Assembly: GCA_963556495.2 (NCBI GenBank)
Contig: OY747721.1
Location: forward strand, 31,182,349-31,246,348
Direction: 5' to 3'
DNA length: 64,000 bases
Source: Valencia hispanica
Lineage: Eukaryota > Chordata > Actinopteri > Cyprinodontiformes > Valenciidae
Positions 35,901-47,165 of this stretch are shown in pieces. Made by a program: the position numbers and the translations under genes. Position 1 is the stretch's first letter, and every line of letters begins with the position of its first letter. Below the pieces are notes generated by a model. That model worked only from the letters and a program-made list of their open reading frames with translations, was not told the DNA's origin and searched no databases.

Positions 35901-37761
35901 ACTATTTGAATCTATTTTTAAGGGGAATGATTTCATTTTTGACACTGCATCAGGGTGGCTTGGATACCTTTTTTCCAAATAATAATTCATTTTAACACTA
36001 CTTTTTCTATTCACAAAATGTTATTTGTGTCCAGTCAAAATGTCCTTACTGACATGCATAAGGGTCAAACTATTTTTTTGAACCACTGCAATATGAAGGA
36101 TCGTCTGATAATTTGGAAATACCTCACCTCAACATATTCAGCTGGGCTGCAGTTGCACACGGTTGCAGGATCTATTTTCATAGTGTCACCTGAAGCTGTT
36201 GTTCGGAAGATTCACATAAATTGCGCATCATTGCTCTCCACCTCCTGCTATTCCTCTCCTCCTCCTCCTCATGTGTTTCTGAGCACATTGTTAAGACTCT
36301 CCAGTAACCAGATAAGGGAGACGCCAGGGAACCTGGGTTCAGGCACTGAGAGAACAAGAAGGACAGGAAGAGATAGAGGGGACTTTTAAGCCTGGGATAT
36401 ACTGTAACATGTGTGCATGTCTCTGCTGTACATGAGGATATATCTTTGAGGCTCCATACTTTCTGCTTTGGAGAGTATGTTTTATCTTGAACAGAAAGGA
36501 GTGAGGACAAAAAGAAAACTGAAAGGAGGAGTAGAGTAGGAAAAAGAGTACGTCTAAAGACTTAGAGGAGTAAGAAGCAGGACTGAAAACGGTAGATAGG
36601 GAAAATAACTGCACATTGGCACCAAAATTGGATATAGCATATGAAAATAAAACCACAAGTACAATCTGGAATGGCAAGATAAAGAATCTTTAATTTCAAA
36701 CTTCCTGAAAGAAAGACCAATTATTCTGAGGTACATGCACGCATATTAAAACTTGTTCTGTGACAGATCAAATAAGAGTTGATTATAGAAAAGAAATCTT
36801 ATGGTAACTAATGCTCCTAAATGAAAACGCATTTATTCCAATCGCTGAATTTGTGCAGCTACTTACATTAGAAAATCAGTGAGGGGCAAGACAATGCATC
36901 ATACAATGAAAGAGCGAGCAGAATCAGAGCTGACTGGATATTGTGGATATTTAATCAATCAAGATGACGGCATATGGCAATAACTGCTTTCCGTCTGCAA
37001 CAAAGGCACCTGCTGTGACCCATCTCCAATTTAATCAGATCTAACCCATAATGCAGGTTGGCTGACTTCTATTAAAAAATATTATCGTAAAGGGGTTTTC
37101 AGATCAAGCAAAACACAACTAGATTATCAAAGAAATTAAAGTTTTTTTCTTTGAGGTCTGACCTGCATATTCCAATAATTTTTAATTTCTACTCAATTTA
37201 ATACGTAAAAGAAGATGTTCTTTAAATGATGCACTTTTAAATCTAACACCATGGAGCAATTAAAAGAATATCCCTCTTTATGCACCTAAAATAATTCCTC
37301 AAAGTGCTTGATGTTGGTTAAATTGTTTATAGATGGAAAATGCTGAGATTCCATAGTCGTGATGCAGTTATGAAAAATGTCAAAAGCAAATTCCACACTT
37401 TTCCAGATTTATCAAGACTGCTTGGGAACTATGCTGTGAGGTTATGATTCCTTTTATGCAAGTTATTTATCTGTTGATTGGATAACATTTTTTCCTGTTC
37501 TGCAATTGCAATATAGAAAATAGTTGTGTTTTTAATCTGGTTGCACCATACCTACTCTAAAACTAGTCATAAAAATAGAAAAGAAAACCCTGCTATCACC
37601 TTAGGAAGACTTAACAGCATAAAAAAAAATGATACTGCCTTGACTTAAAAAACAAAAAAACTAATACTACGCATTCTCTGCTCTCTTCTTAATATTTGGT
37701 TCGAAAAGGACTTAATTTGTTTACCCTGTAGGCACCCTCAGTGTGGTGTCCCTGATAAAGC
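35901..37761 (-). other. Intergenic and dnah9 3' UTR
   Basis: This region lies downstream of the dnah9 stop codon. A possible poly(A) signal ATTAAA (read as TTTAAT on +) lies at 37531-37536, about 230 bases past the stop. Other candidates occur further on. No exon is recognised at 35955-36740, where short antiparallel frames overlap. Confidence 0.4.
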
Positions 37762-37989
37762 CTAGATCTGCAGAAGCAACGCCACACCAGCTAAGGTCCA
37801 CTTGGAGGGCTTTTCTTTGGTCTTCAAGTTAAATGTCCACACATATGTTGGTCCCCTCTGACGGGTTTTATAGACAGGACACTGGTAGACATTTTTGTTT
37901 TCCTGTTTGTCCACTGGAACGGCCCTGATGAAGATGACCGGCATGATTGGGGTGAGCTCTTTCAGACGTGCATCGACAATCAAGCCAGT
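37762..37989 (-). CDS. dnah9: dnah9 terminal exon, dynein heavy chain C-terminus
   Basis: This exon encodes the last 75 residues of an axonemal dynein heavy chain. It begins [20 protein letters not shown] and ends [13 protein letters not shown] then [11 protein letters not shown] and TAG. The segments '[11 protein letters not shown]', '[24 protein letters not shown]' and '[12 protein letters not shown]' are the invariant C-terminal signature of outer-arm and related dyneins. The acceptor on the minus strand is 'ctttgtttcag', and the exon begins in phase 0 after DSQ. DNAH9 is a heavy chain of the outer dynein arm of motile cilia, an ATP-driven minus-end motor; this part is the C-terminal domain packed on the AAA ring. 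DNAH11 and DNAH17 are similar here. Linkage to shisa6 favours dnah9. Confidence 0.95.
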   Translation of the reverse strand, partial: TGLIVDARLKELTPIMPVIFIRAVPVDKQENKNVYQCPVYKTRQRGPTYVWTFNLKTKEKPSKWTLAGVALLLQI

Positions 37990-39047
37990 CTGAAACAAAG
38001 ATTAAACACAGAGAAGGGAAAAGATGTGGGCTATTAAAACACCAAACAACACCACCTAGAAAACTGTAGAAAGGTCTAAATCTTCCACATACAGAGGAAA
38101 GCTTTACGTTGCACATGCATAAGACTTCAGGGTCAGATTAATTATTTTTCTTAATATTCTTTCCATTTTTGACATGCTCTGTGGCATATGCATAGCTTGG
38201 GGTGTTGTTTAAAACTTTAAACCTCTACACCTTTTTTATCTTTGATCTGTCAGTTGTGTTCTTTTGTCATTATGATGCTGTTTGTTTATTACTGTGTTCT
38301 AACAAATCTCCAAAAGCTTCAGAGAACAGTCACATTTATACTGAGACTAAATGATACATGGGACTCTGTTTACTATTTCAGTAACTTCTGAAAGAAAGTA
38401 GTTGCCCTCAAATTTATAGCAGGGTATCAAAGTAAAGGAGGATGATATTTAGATTTTATTGGTATAAAAAAATATTTGCATCACAAATCATTCTTCCCAA
38501 CTTTGAGTTGGTCAATCATATAAAATCCCAATTAGATAAATTGACATTTGCATTTTTAACTCCACAAAATGTGCAAACGTTAAAACAGTGTTAATACTTT
38601 CACAAAGCGTCGTAGATGTTCGTCTAATAGCGATTAGCCCGAGTGACTTTTGACTTTGTGTTTCAGAACACATTGTTGCAGCACCCTGGCAAAGTGGTGA
38701 AAGTCGCGAGAGCTCGATTCAAAGTCAGACTGCCCCTACAACATCCTCAATAAACACAGTGAGTCTGAGTGGTCTGTCTCATTAATTAATCCTTCCACAC
38801 TTAGCGCCTGACAAACACAAGTTTCTCCATGAATGCTCAGTGACTTTTAGGAAGGAATATAAATCCTGATGACTTTGGTTAAAGCTCAGAGGACAAAGCT
38901 TTAATTGCTTCTGCAATAGCTCTCAAACTTTAAAGATGTGTTAAATACTGTACCCCAAACTTGGTGTTTGTTTCTGTCGACGAAAGTAAGTCATTTGGAC
39001 TCCTTGTGATGCACTATAAAATTATTTAATCATGTTTTAAATAAACC

Positions 39048-39061
39048 GTTGCTAGGGAAAC
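39048..39061 (+). promoter_or_regulatory. X-box-like RFX motif
   Basis: The 14-mer GTTGCTAGGGAAAC fits the ciliary X-box consensus GTHDYY-NN-RGNAAC at every position. RFX factors bind such sites and drive ciliary genes. It lies in the last dnah9 intron, far from that gene's promoter, so a role as an enhancer or for another transcript is only inference. Confidence 0.4.
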
Positions 39062-40049
39062 GCACATCTGTTTGCATTGTTGGATCTCTCAACACACGTT
39101 TGGAGCGTTTATTACAGAGCTGAAGTATTCATGACCAATAAAAGTTGTCCGCTAAAATAAATACATATTGTTCCACAGTGTAATGCCTGCGTTTTCTGTG
39201 CGAGGTGCAGCATTCAGCCGTCTTTGATGCATAACCCCCGATGAATGAGACGCACGGTTCATTAATATAGATGAGTAGGTTTATCATAAATTTTTGACTT
39301 TTATTGCTTCATAGAACTGTGTCCAGATGGAGTGCCGCTCGCTCTCTTCGCCAGTGGCACAGAGCTGGCCTTGGGGCTGAGAGGAGGATGTGAGCAGAGG
39401 AAAGGAGAAGAGGAGTGGAGAACGTGTGAGTGCGAGCAGCCTGGCCTGTCTCTCCAGTTGTCTTTTTGTGCACGTCTCCAAGTTTAATGAAGAGAAGGAA
39501 AAAAAAAAAGAACCACTCCTCTAAAGTGTGATCTGAGTGTTCGAGTGCACACTCTGCACATTCCCTAATTAAGAAGTCTACAGGGATACTCCTTGAAAGC
39601 TTGCTGCATATACAGTGGTTGAGTGTATGTAGATAGATAGAGTCCTGGGAAGCTGAGTAATGCACTGCACTCCAACAGCTGAACACAAGCAGGATTTAAA
39701 GCAGAAAATGAAGCCACAAAGGGGATGCTGAGCCACTCCTTGGGGTGCATGGGGAAGTTAATTTACTTGACTCTGTTTAAAGGTGCATTTTGAAGTTAAC
39801 TCACCTTATGTTCCTATGTCTGTGCTGCATCATCAAAAGTACAGTGCAGGTACTTATACTGCAATATAATATATGCCTTTTACAGTCACTGTAAAAGGAA
39901 AGTACACCCTATTTCAATCATAGGGTTTAATGTATCAGGACATAATAACTATGATCGGGTATTTACCAGTTAAAGGTATTTCAATTTAACCTCAAGTGCA
40001 AAAACACAGCAGATTCCACTGGTGCTGGTGACTATCTCCACCAATCTTT

Positions 40050-40280
40050 GGGCAAGAGGTGGGATACACCCTGGATAGGTTGCCAGTCTATCACAGAGAC
40101 ACACAGGACAAACAACCATCCACGCACACACGTACCTCATAAGAGAGACCAATTAACCTAACAGTCATGTATTTGGACTGTGGGAGGAAGCCGTAGTACC
40201 TGGAGGGAACTCACACATGCACAGGGAGAATATACAAACTCCATGCAAAAACACCACAGGGCGGGATTCGAACCCACTGT
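40050..40280 (+). repeat. Common fish dispersed repeat fragment
   Basis: The text 'ggtgggatacaccctggata', 'ttgccagtctatcacagaga', 'tggactgtgggaggaagccg', 'gagaatatacaaactccatg' and 'gcgggattcgaaccca' is a very familiar fish repeat. Related pieces lie at 1590-1800 and 26100-26215. I cannot say whether it is a SINE or a LINE tail. Confidence 0.7.
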
Positions 40281-40493
40281 GCAGCCGATTGTTTGATTCC
40301 TTTCCAAGAGTATTTCCTAGCAACAGCTAAAATACCTCAAAGGATATTCTGTGATATACATGGTTAGATTCACTGATTAAGCAAACTATGTTGAATAAAA
40401 AAAAGTATGCTTTGACAGGAATCATTCTAATTCTTGTCAGTAGCTTTTACCTGTGTCTGGACATGGTAAAAACAACATGATACAGTCCATATA

Positions 40494-40560
40494 AGAATAA
40501 GAATAAGAATAAGAATAAGAGATACTTTAATAATCCCAGTGGGGAAATTAAGTTTCAGTA
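40494..40560 (-). repeat. LINE 3' tail with AAGAAT repeat run
   Basis: A run of AAGAAT units (40494-40520) is followed by 'atactttaataatcccagtg' and 'gggaaatt'. Read on the minus strand, this is a known fish LINE 3' end that finishes in a short tandem repeat. The family is uncertain. Confidence 0.55.
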
Positions 40561-40640
40561 CAACCAATTCAGGATCATACAAACACTTACAAACAAAGAC
40601 AGTAATATTGGCTAATTAAAGCCAATCTAGTGCATTAATT

Positions 40641-41051
40641 GACCTCCGCCCGGAGATATACGTTTTCATGCCTGTCTGTCTCTCTGTTTTATTAGCAAGA
40701 TAACTCAAATAGGTATTTGACGGATTGTGATGAAGTTTTCAGGAAAGGTCCGCATTGGGACCAGGAACAACTGATTCAATTTTGGGGTTGATCTGACATA
40801 AAGCGCGCATCCAACCACTGACTAGCTCTATTGTGGACTCCTCTCCCATCTCAGTAAGCTCACAGACAGCCGGGGCTGGTTGGACCATATCAACAGCAAA
40901 TTAATTGCACATGTGCGAATCTCCCCTCTTTGCTGGAAGAGCACAGCGACAGCACAAACATAGCCATGTGTCTCATTAACAGACATTTTATTGGAAAAGT
41001 ACCAAAAGTTAGAATTAGATAACAACATGGGGGGTGGCCCTGGTGGAGGTC
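40641..41051 (+). mobile_element. Inverted-repeat element, copy 1
   Basis: The element begins GACCTCCGCCCGGAG and ends in the reverse complement of GACCTCCACCAGGGC. Its body matches, on the opposite strand, the element at 45939-46366 over nearly its whole length; shared phrases include 'aagataactcaaa', 'ttttggggttgatctgacat' and 'ttattggaaaagta'. It is 411 bp long and noncoding, with no clear target duplication. The superfamily is unassigned. Confidence 0.75.
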
Positions 41052-41416
41052 TGGTTCTTTTCTTATGTGAAGATAATGTGGGTAACAACATTTTTTATGG
41101 GGGAGAAAATACCATCAAAAACCATACAACTGAAAGGACTTTTTAAAAAACCGTGGTAAGAAAATTTTGCCATACCACCCAACACTACAGTGACTACTCA
41201 GATCAGGATATAGTTACAAAAGAATGAACTGTATTTTCCCAGAAGTAACAAAACCATTAAAAAATCAAAACCAAACCCCAGTTCCAAGATTTAAGTTACC
41301 TCTTGAAAAATGACTGTTGTTACTTTTTCATAGAATTAAACATGCTATAAAGATTAGTTGTTAAATCCTAAATAAATCTGAAAGAAATAATCATTTGAGT
41401 ATCTCCTGTACTATAC

Positions 41417-41552
41417 CTGTGAGTCCCACCGTGCTCCTTCCATGAACAGTCCATGAATGTACGCCCCTTCACGAGGAGGAGAGCTGAAGTCCTCACGGTT
41501 CTTCTTTGTGACGTCACAATGCAGGCACATACTGTCGAGAGGCCACTCACTC
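41417..41552 (-). CDS. dnah9: dnah9 exon ([20 protein letters not shown])
   Basis: This exon encodes [20 protein letters not shown], then [20 protein letters not shown] and RWDSQ. The motifs 'EWPLD-x-MCL', 'DVTKKNRED', 'PPREGAY' and '[10 protein letters not shown]' are hallmarks of the dynein heavy chain C-terminal domain. The acceptor is a NAGNAG (TATAG|GAG|T). With the first AG the joint reads MARRSEWPLD and keeps the family length (human MARKNEWPLD, from memory); with the second it loses one residue. The donor is GTATAG, weaker than consensus but acceptable. The exon opens with one base that completes a split codon and ends in phase 0. Confidence 0.9.
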
Positions 41553-41634
41553 CTATACGAAATGTAACAGAAACCAATTATTGCGGTGAAGCTAATAACT
41601 GGTTATTTTACCATCTGATGGAAAGCAACTCTAC

Positions 41635-41888
41635 CTTCTGGCCATGGCCTGCATGATAGCTGTGAGGAAAGACTGCGGGTTGAAGAAGCCAGCCAACCAC
41701 ACTGCAGGGGGTAAGATGAAGTCAGCCGACCAGGCTTCAAGTTCCTTGATCCTGGCCAAGAGGTCGGTAAACCACAGAGCCAATCCTGACATGGAGGGAT
41801 ATGCTCGTTTGGTCCAACTGTCTGGCACAATGTCCAGGAAGATAGCGTTCTGTAGATTCTCCATTTCACTGGTCATGGTTAGCTCTCC
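41635..41888 (-). CDS. dnah9: dnah9 exon (GELTMTSEMENLQNAIF...)
   Basis: The exon encodes 84 codons and two bases of the next: GELTMTSEMENLQNAIFLDI, VPDSWTKRAYPSMSGLALWF, TDLLARIKELEAWSADFILP, PAVWLAGFFNPQSFLTAIMQ and AMAR. 'YPS-x-GLA-W', 'R-x-x-ELEAW', 'VWLAGFFNPQSFLTAIMQ' are strongly conserved axonemal dynein motifs. The acceptor is 'gttcccccaatcag' and the donor GTAGAG. The open frame continues only five bases into the intron before a stop. Confidence 0.95.
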
Positions 41889-42417
41889 CTGATTGGGGGA
41901 ACATCACAACGCAGAGATGAGCCTCAAACCTTTCACTGCTCAAAACCTAATGTTCACATTTAGTTATTAAAAGAAAGACAAAACCCTAAAGATACATACA
42001 TTTTTGCACTCATTAGTTCTTGTCAAAACCAAAGAGTAGAGCAGGGTGGATGATGACCCGACCCATCCAATGAACTTCAAGTTCAAAAAATGTTCTCTTT
42101 TAGTTTTGAGACACTGTCGTTTTGTTGCCTCAGAGTATCATGAAGATATGACAAATGTAGGGGTTAAATTCAGTGAAATTACATTTGAAAAAAGACACTT
42201 TCAGAGTTGTTCTTTGTTCTGTTACAGTAGTGTACAAATTGCTGAAATATTTTCTTTTTTCAATTTAAATGCAGATTTTACCTATTTTAGTTTACCGACA
42301 GCCTTATGTGGAATATCATTAATCATACATGGGAGTAGAAGTTAAAACTCCAGTTGTGTGTTCAGTCCATTGCTGTCCATATTAGCAATGGACTGAGGGG
42401 GGGATCAATTTATAGGA

Positions 42418-42515
42418 AGGAAGCCAAACACCTAGAGGCCTGGTGCAGAGAAAACAACCTGGTGCTCAACACGAATAAAACAAATCAGATGATAATCGAC
42501 TTCTCAAGGTCATGA
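42418..42515 (+). repeat. LINE reverse transcriptase fragment, Rex1-like
   Basis: The + strand reads RKEAKHLEAWCRENNLVLNT followed by NKTNQMIIDFSRS. This matches the region just after the YADD box in fish Rex1/CR1-type LINEs (pattern '...L..WC..NNL.LN..KT.E...DFR'). Only about 100 bp is recognisable. Confidence 0.65.
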
Positions 42516-42609
42516 CCTGAGCACACAGAGACGACACGATATATTGCGATAATATGAGTAAGACAACATTTTGCGATAATTATAACTGAATTTAACTGTA
42601 GAACAACTG

Positions 42610-42872
42610 TCAAACACTCCAACCTGTTTTATACTTTAACACAACCAGTTTTATTACTTGATCTAGTTGATCCACTGGAACGAAGAAGGTGAAAACAGCC
42701 ATAAACTACCAGTCATACTTTTAATTTTACTACAGAAATTGCTGTCATCATTAACGGTTCCATTTCAAAAAAAAAAGAAAAAAAAAAGATAAATTGCTTT
42801 TGAATATCGATACAATATCGTGACATAAAATATCACGATGTATCGGGGTATTGATACTTTCTTACATCCCTA
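42610..42872 (-). repeat. Dispersed repeat, copy A of an inverted pair
   Basis: Read on the minus strand, this segment begins TAGGGATGTAAGAAAGTATC and continues through 'tggaaccgttaatgatg', 'gtagtaaaattaaaagtatg' and 'gtggatcaactagatc' to 'ggttggagtgttt'. The + strand at 49825-50088 has the same order of phrases. An A-rich run at 42769-42789 interrupts it. The class is unassigned; TAGGGATG ends are seen in some hAT-type MITEs. Confidence 0.75.
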
Positions 42873-43599
42873 TTTCCTATGATCATTGAAAAGGCTGGCT
42901 GTGGTCATGTGAATAATCTCAGGGGCAATTTAGCTCTCATGTTCTGTCTGATTGACAAATATCTGTTCCAAGTACATGCAGGTTGCATGTTTGTCGGTAA
43001 TAATAGATACTTATTCGGTAGTACTAAAAACTTCTCTGACCCTTTTGATAGGAAGCAACTGAGAGTTCACTATATGGTTTCTTGTTCTGTGCTGCTATTT
43101 GGAGACAAGTCTCAAAAGAGCGTAGCATAAAAAATAAAGGTTACACAAGGTCTAAAGAAATTAGGTGACCCTACAAAACAAAAAAAAATGAAATGTATAA
43201 TACTCTGACATTTAGATAATAGATGTGACTTTCAGAGGGCATTAGATCACTAATTTATACCCCATAATCCTACCACTTTCCGGCAAAAAAATCCTGCCCA
43301 GTTATTACATTCGGATTGAAACAATATGTAACTGTGAAGCTGCATCAAGGCTAACACTCTGATAGCTTCTACTTATTCCAACATGCAGGCAAAACATGAT
43401 TCCATTTTCTGCTACAATAGTCGACACGACTTTTAAATCACTGAAGCAGTTTATTGAAGCTTGTAGAGCCAAGAGATCGAAGACTCATAACTCCTGAGAA
43501 ACACGTTGACACATCCCCCCACCCCTTACTTTTTCCTGTTAACAGATGAGTCAGCCATGTATGACACATTGACACAGATGTCTCACTGGTTTCTTTTTT

Positions 43600-44420
43600 T
43601 CTCTCAAGCCACATATCAAAGACTTTACTGTGATTTGTAGCAGTTTCCACAAGGGTTAACATTTTAAACCTCATTGTATTTAACTGGAAATTTATTTGAC
43701 AAACCAACATGAAGTAGCACATAAATGTGAACTGGACGGAAAAGGATACAGGACTTTTAAAATGTTTTCCAGATAAAAATCAGTGAGTTGTACTATGCAT
43801 TTGAATGCAGCACCTTCATAGTGGCTCTGGCTGTATGCTTACAGTCATTCCCCTGCTTGCTTGCAGGGTTTCTTCTAGGACTGTTCTATGTTTATCTCCA
43901 TCTATCTTCCTTTCAACTCTTGGCAGCCTCCCTGTCCCTGCTAAAAAAAAGGAATCTCCACAGCATGATGCCGCCATGTATGTTTAATGGTGAGGATGGT
44001 ATCGTCCAGGTGATGAGCAGTGTGAGTTTTGCAACAAGCATAATGCATTGCATGAAAGGTAAACAACTCAATTTTAGTCTTATCTCACCAGCGTCCCTCT
44101 GTCTACATGCTGGCTGATTCTCTTAAATGGCTTTTGGTAGATTGCAAACAGTATTTTTACGGCTTTCTTTTAACAATTCTTTTATTCATGATACTCTTCC
44201 ATAACGGCCTGATTTGTGGGGTGTGGACCTAATATTTCGACAGATCCTTCATCTGAGTTGTCGATCTCTGCAGCTCCCCTTAAATTAACGTTGGTCTCTT
44301 GGTTGCTTCTCTGGTTAATACTCCCCTTGCCTGGCCTGTGCAGAACAGAAACTCATTATTAAGCCTTTTTCTCAGTGGCAATGAAGCCTGGAACTAATGC
44401 CCAGCTTTATAGTTCAGTTT
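43600..44420 (-). mobile_element. Nonautonomous Tc1-style repeat, second copy of the 15.1-16.8 kb family
   Basis: Phrases such as 'ggaatctccacagcatgatg', 'ccgccatgtatgtttaatgg', 'gtcttatctcaccagcgtcc' and 'cttttggtagattgcaaaca' follow the familiar fish repeat that is also seen at 15110-16840 and 58930-59300. The left part (43610-43740) looks like its TIR ('ttgacaaaccaacatgaagt'). No coding frame is open. Confidence 0.6.
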
Positions 44421-44683
44421 CTGTTCTATTGTCTTAAAGTTTTACTTGGTTGGCATTAAATGTTTTTAACTTCAAGAGTTTTCTGTTTAAGTCTGTCTGT
44501 TTTGGCTTTTATTTGTTACTTTGACGTTTTGAGTTTAGAAATTAATGAACATAATTAGGTATTTCACCTGAAACTATAGGTCACATTCTGACTGTCCAGA
44601 GGTAGACACAGAGTTGAGCTCATGAAGGAAAATCAAATGAGCTTCAATACCACTCCGTTTTACCTATTAAAAAACATTCTGAC

Positions 44684-44866
44684 CTTTAGTCCGAGGTTCA
44701 GCCCCCTGAGGGAGTGTCTGATCTCCTGGGTGAGGATGTTCATTCGCTCACACTCCTGTAGCGCCACCACTTGGTATGGAGTCCTCTCTTCTGCCTTCCC
44801 AAGAAGCTCCACCATGTCAAACTGTTCTGGAAGCCTCTCCGAGATGTCTTCCAGGATGGAGCGCAC
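44684..44866 (-). CDS. dnah9: dnah9 exon (VRSILEDISERLPEQFDMVE...)
   Basis: The exon encodes 61 residues: VRSILEDISERLPEQFDMVE, LLGKAEERTPYQVVALQECE, RMNILTQEIRHSLRGLNLGLK. 'TPY-x-VVA-QECERMN-L' and 'SL-x-x-LNLGLKGEL' (the last residues cross into the next exon) are diagnostic of dynein heavy chains. The acceptor is 'ctccttcctgatcag' and the donor GTCAGA; both ends are phase 0. The exon sits between the two copies of an inverted-repeat element at 40641 and 45939, and between the dispersed repeat copies at 42610 and 49825. Confidence 0.95.
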
Positions 44867-45938
44867 CTGATCAGGAAGGAGAGAAAGAAATAGAAGTGAA
44901 TTCCTCTTTCGGAATGGGACAAACAAAGAGAAGGGCTGTCTGAGTCAGATAAACTCACACTTGCCAACACAGGCGGCCTGAAAGGTAGTTTCAGACAGAC
45001 AATTCCTTAAATATTCATGAGGATATATTCTGCAGTGCCATCTCTTTTTTTCCCCCAACAAATTTCAATTTCTAGTTTAATCTCACCACAAAATCGATGT
45101 TCACGTCATATTTTGTGGGTAAGTGAGAAAAGGTGATGTCTTCGTCAACAGTTTCTGAGAACAATCAGTATGAGCGATCAATCAGTGGATTAGGTGCTGA
45201 ACAACGGATATGAGGTCATCATATTTATTGGATTTTTCTGTTCAAATGGCTGATTTTGGATCTGGCAGCCAGTAAGCACTCTGAATACCGAGTGAGGCTC
45301 ATTGATACTCTCTGCATGGCTGTTTGTTAAGACAGGAGTTCTCCGTCTTCTCAGCGAGAAAGGTCACATCATAACACATCGATGGATGGATACACACCAG
45401 GGCTTCACAGAACATTTAGTGGTAAAATGTTTGATCACACAGGGCCATGTGACGAAGTGAGCCAGTAACTCAGCCAGTTCAGTATATCAGTCTTTGGATT
45501 TATAAAAATTATACTGTGGTATAAAAAAAGTCTGTTTGAATGAGGCAAACCTAAAATACATTGTGTGTAATTTTTCATTTTATATACCATTTTAAAAAAA
45601 GAAACAAAAATCAAATTAAAGACAAAATAAGACATCGCTCTCGAAAATGGATTTAGGGGTTAAATAAGTGTAACACCAACATAGAATTATTGATATAGAT
45701 GTAGAAAAGCAAAAGCAAAAGCTTTGTAGGTATACCTACAAAGTTTTCAATATAGCTACAAAAACTCAACATGGAAAGGAAGTGGTAAGAAGGGAAAAAA
45801 TAAGGTAAATAAACATAAGATAAATGACCCAACCGTGATAACCAAACGGTGTAACGATCTCTGTAGGTTCAGGACCCAAAATAGAAAACAAGGCAGTTAT
45901 GACAACAGTAATAACTAGAAAAGCACTCAGAGAGCGCA

Positions 45939-46366
45939 GACCTCCGACAGGGCCACCCAACCCCCCATTTTGTTATCTAATTCTAACTTTCGATACTTTT
46001 CCAATAAAATGTCTGTTAATGTGTTCGTGCTGTTGCTGTGATCTTCCAGCAGAGGGGAGATTTGTGCACGTGCGATTAATTTGCTGTGCATATGGTCCAA
46101 TCGTAGTGGGACAGCTGCATGAGGTCAGCCGTCTGTGAGCTCTCTGAGATGGGAGAGGAGTCCACGACAGCACCACTGGTCAATGGGTGGATACTCGCTT
46201 CATGTCAGATCAACCCCAAAATTAATTAGGTTGTTTCTGGTCCCATCACAGAAATTTCTTCAAAATGTAATGGAAATCCATCCATAACTTTTTGAGTTAT
46301 CTTGATAACTGACAGACAGACAAACAGACAGGTGGGCACAAAAACATATACCTCCTGGCAGAGGTC
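45939..46366 (-). mobile_element. Inverted-repeat element, copy 2
   Basis: It begins GACCTCCGACAGGG and ends in the reverse complement of GACCTCTGCCAGG. It aligns on the opposite strand with the element at 40641-41051. It is 428 bp long and noncoding. Related ends are familiar from a fish repeat whose text includes 'agataactcaaaaagttatg'. Confidence 0.75.
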
Positions 46367-46559
46367 AATAAGAATTTGTGAGCAGAAATGGGACTGCTTG
46401 TAGGGGGCAGCTTTTAGGTGAGGCTCTGCAAAAGGGATATGATGATGAGTGATGGATAAGACAACCAGGTAGTAATGTTGAAGCAAAAAGAAAAGATTCA
46501 CCTGGCAGAGGTGGGTTACCGGACTTTTTGCTTCTTAAACTTGAACACAGTGACAGTTA

Positions 46560-47165
46560 ACACCCTGTACACATCATTCCCACCCTAAAACATGGTAGTG
46601 CCAGAATTATGCTGTTGGGGTGCTTGTCTTCAGCAGTGAAAGGAAAGGTGGTCGGAGATTATACAAAAGATTGGTGGACCTAAATTGGCAATTCTAAGAA
46701 AGACTTAAGACTGAGGCATTAGGACCACAACCCTAAACATACAACCACCGCTACAATTTAATGGTTTTGATAAAATCATATTGAAGTGGTAGAATAACCC
46801 GTTCAAAGCCATGACCTATATCGAATTACGAATCTGTGACTAAGGCTTGAAAATTAATGTTCACAGATGTTTTCCATCCATTTTAAACTTGAGCTATTTT
46901 GCAGTTGAAGACTGGTCAGCTGAACATCACGAAGCAGAGATGAGCTAAAATATTTCACTGCTCAAAGAACAACATAAGGGTTATTAACAGAAAGATAAAA
47001 CCTCAAAATACATCTATTTTGCACTTATTAGTTCTTGTCAAAACCAACAGTTTTTTTTTTACATACAGCTGGGTTTAATACAAATATAGACCATATCTTT
47101 ATTTTAAAACATTGAAGTTAAAATAAATTTCAAAAAGTTCCCAAAGTGTCAATAACTTTGCAAAG
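46560..47165 (+). mobile_element. Heavily decayed Tc1 copy
   Basis: Phrases such as 'gccagaattatgctgttggg', 'gtgcttgtcttcagcagtga', 'aggaccacaaccctaaacat' and 'caaagccatgacctatatcg' follow the Tc1 transposase region around SIMLWGCFSSAG, DNDPKH and SPDLN, but frameshifts and stops abound. The end 'tcaataactttgcaaagcaa' resembles a right TIR. It is dead. Confidence 0.6.

Larger units (their letters stand above)
37990..41416 (-). other. Last intron of dnah9
   Basis: This 3.4-kb intron carries a candidate conserved noncoding block (about 38600-39300) with an X-box-like motif, a dispersed repeat (40050-40280), a short LINE tail with an AAGAAT run (40494-40560) and an inverted-repeat element (40641-41051). 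No additional exon is seen. Confidence 0.6.
41889..44683 (-). other. dnah9 intron with several repeats
   Basis: The intron holds a Rex1-like reverse transcriptase piece (42418-42515), a dispersed repeat copy (42610-42872) and a Tc1-style nonautonomous element (43600-44420). No further exon is seen. The open frame at 42046-42345 has no recognised motif. Confidence 0.6.
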
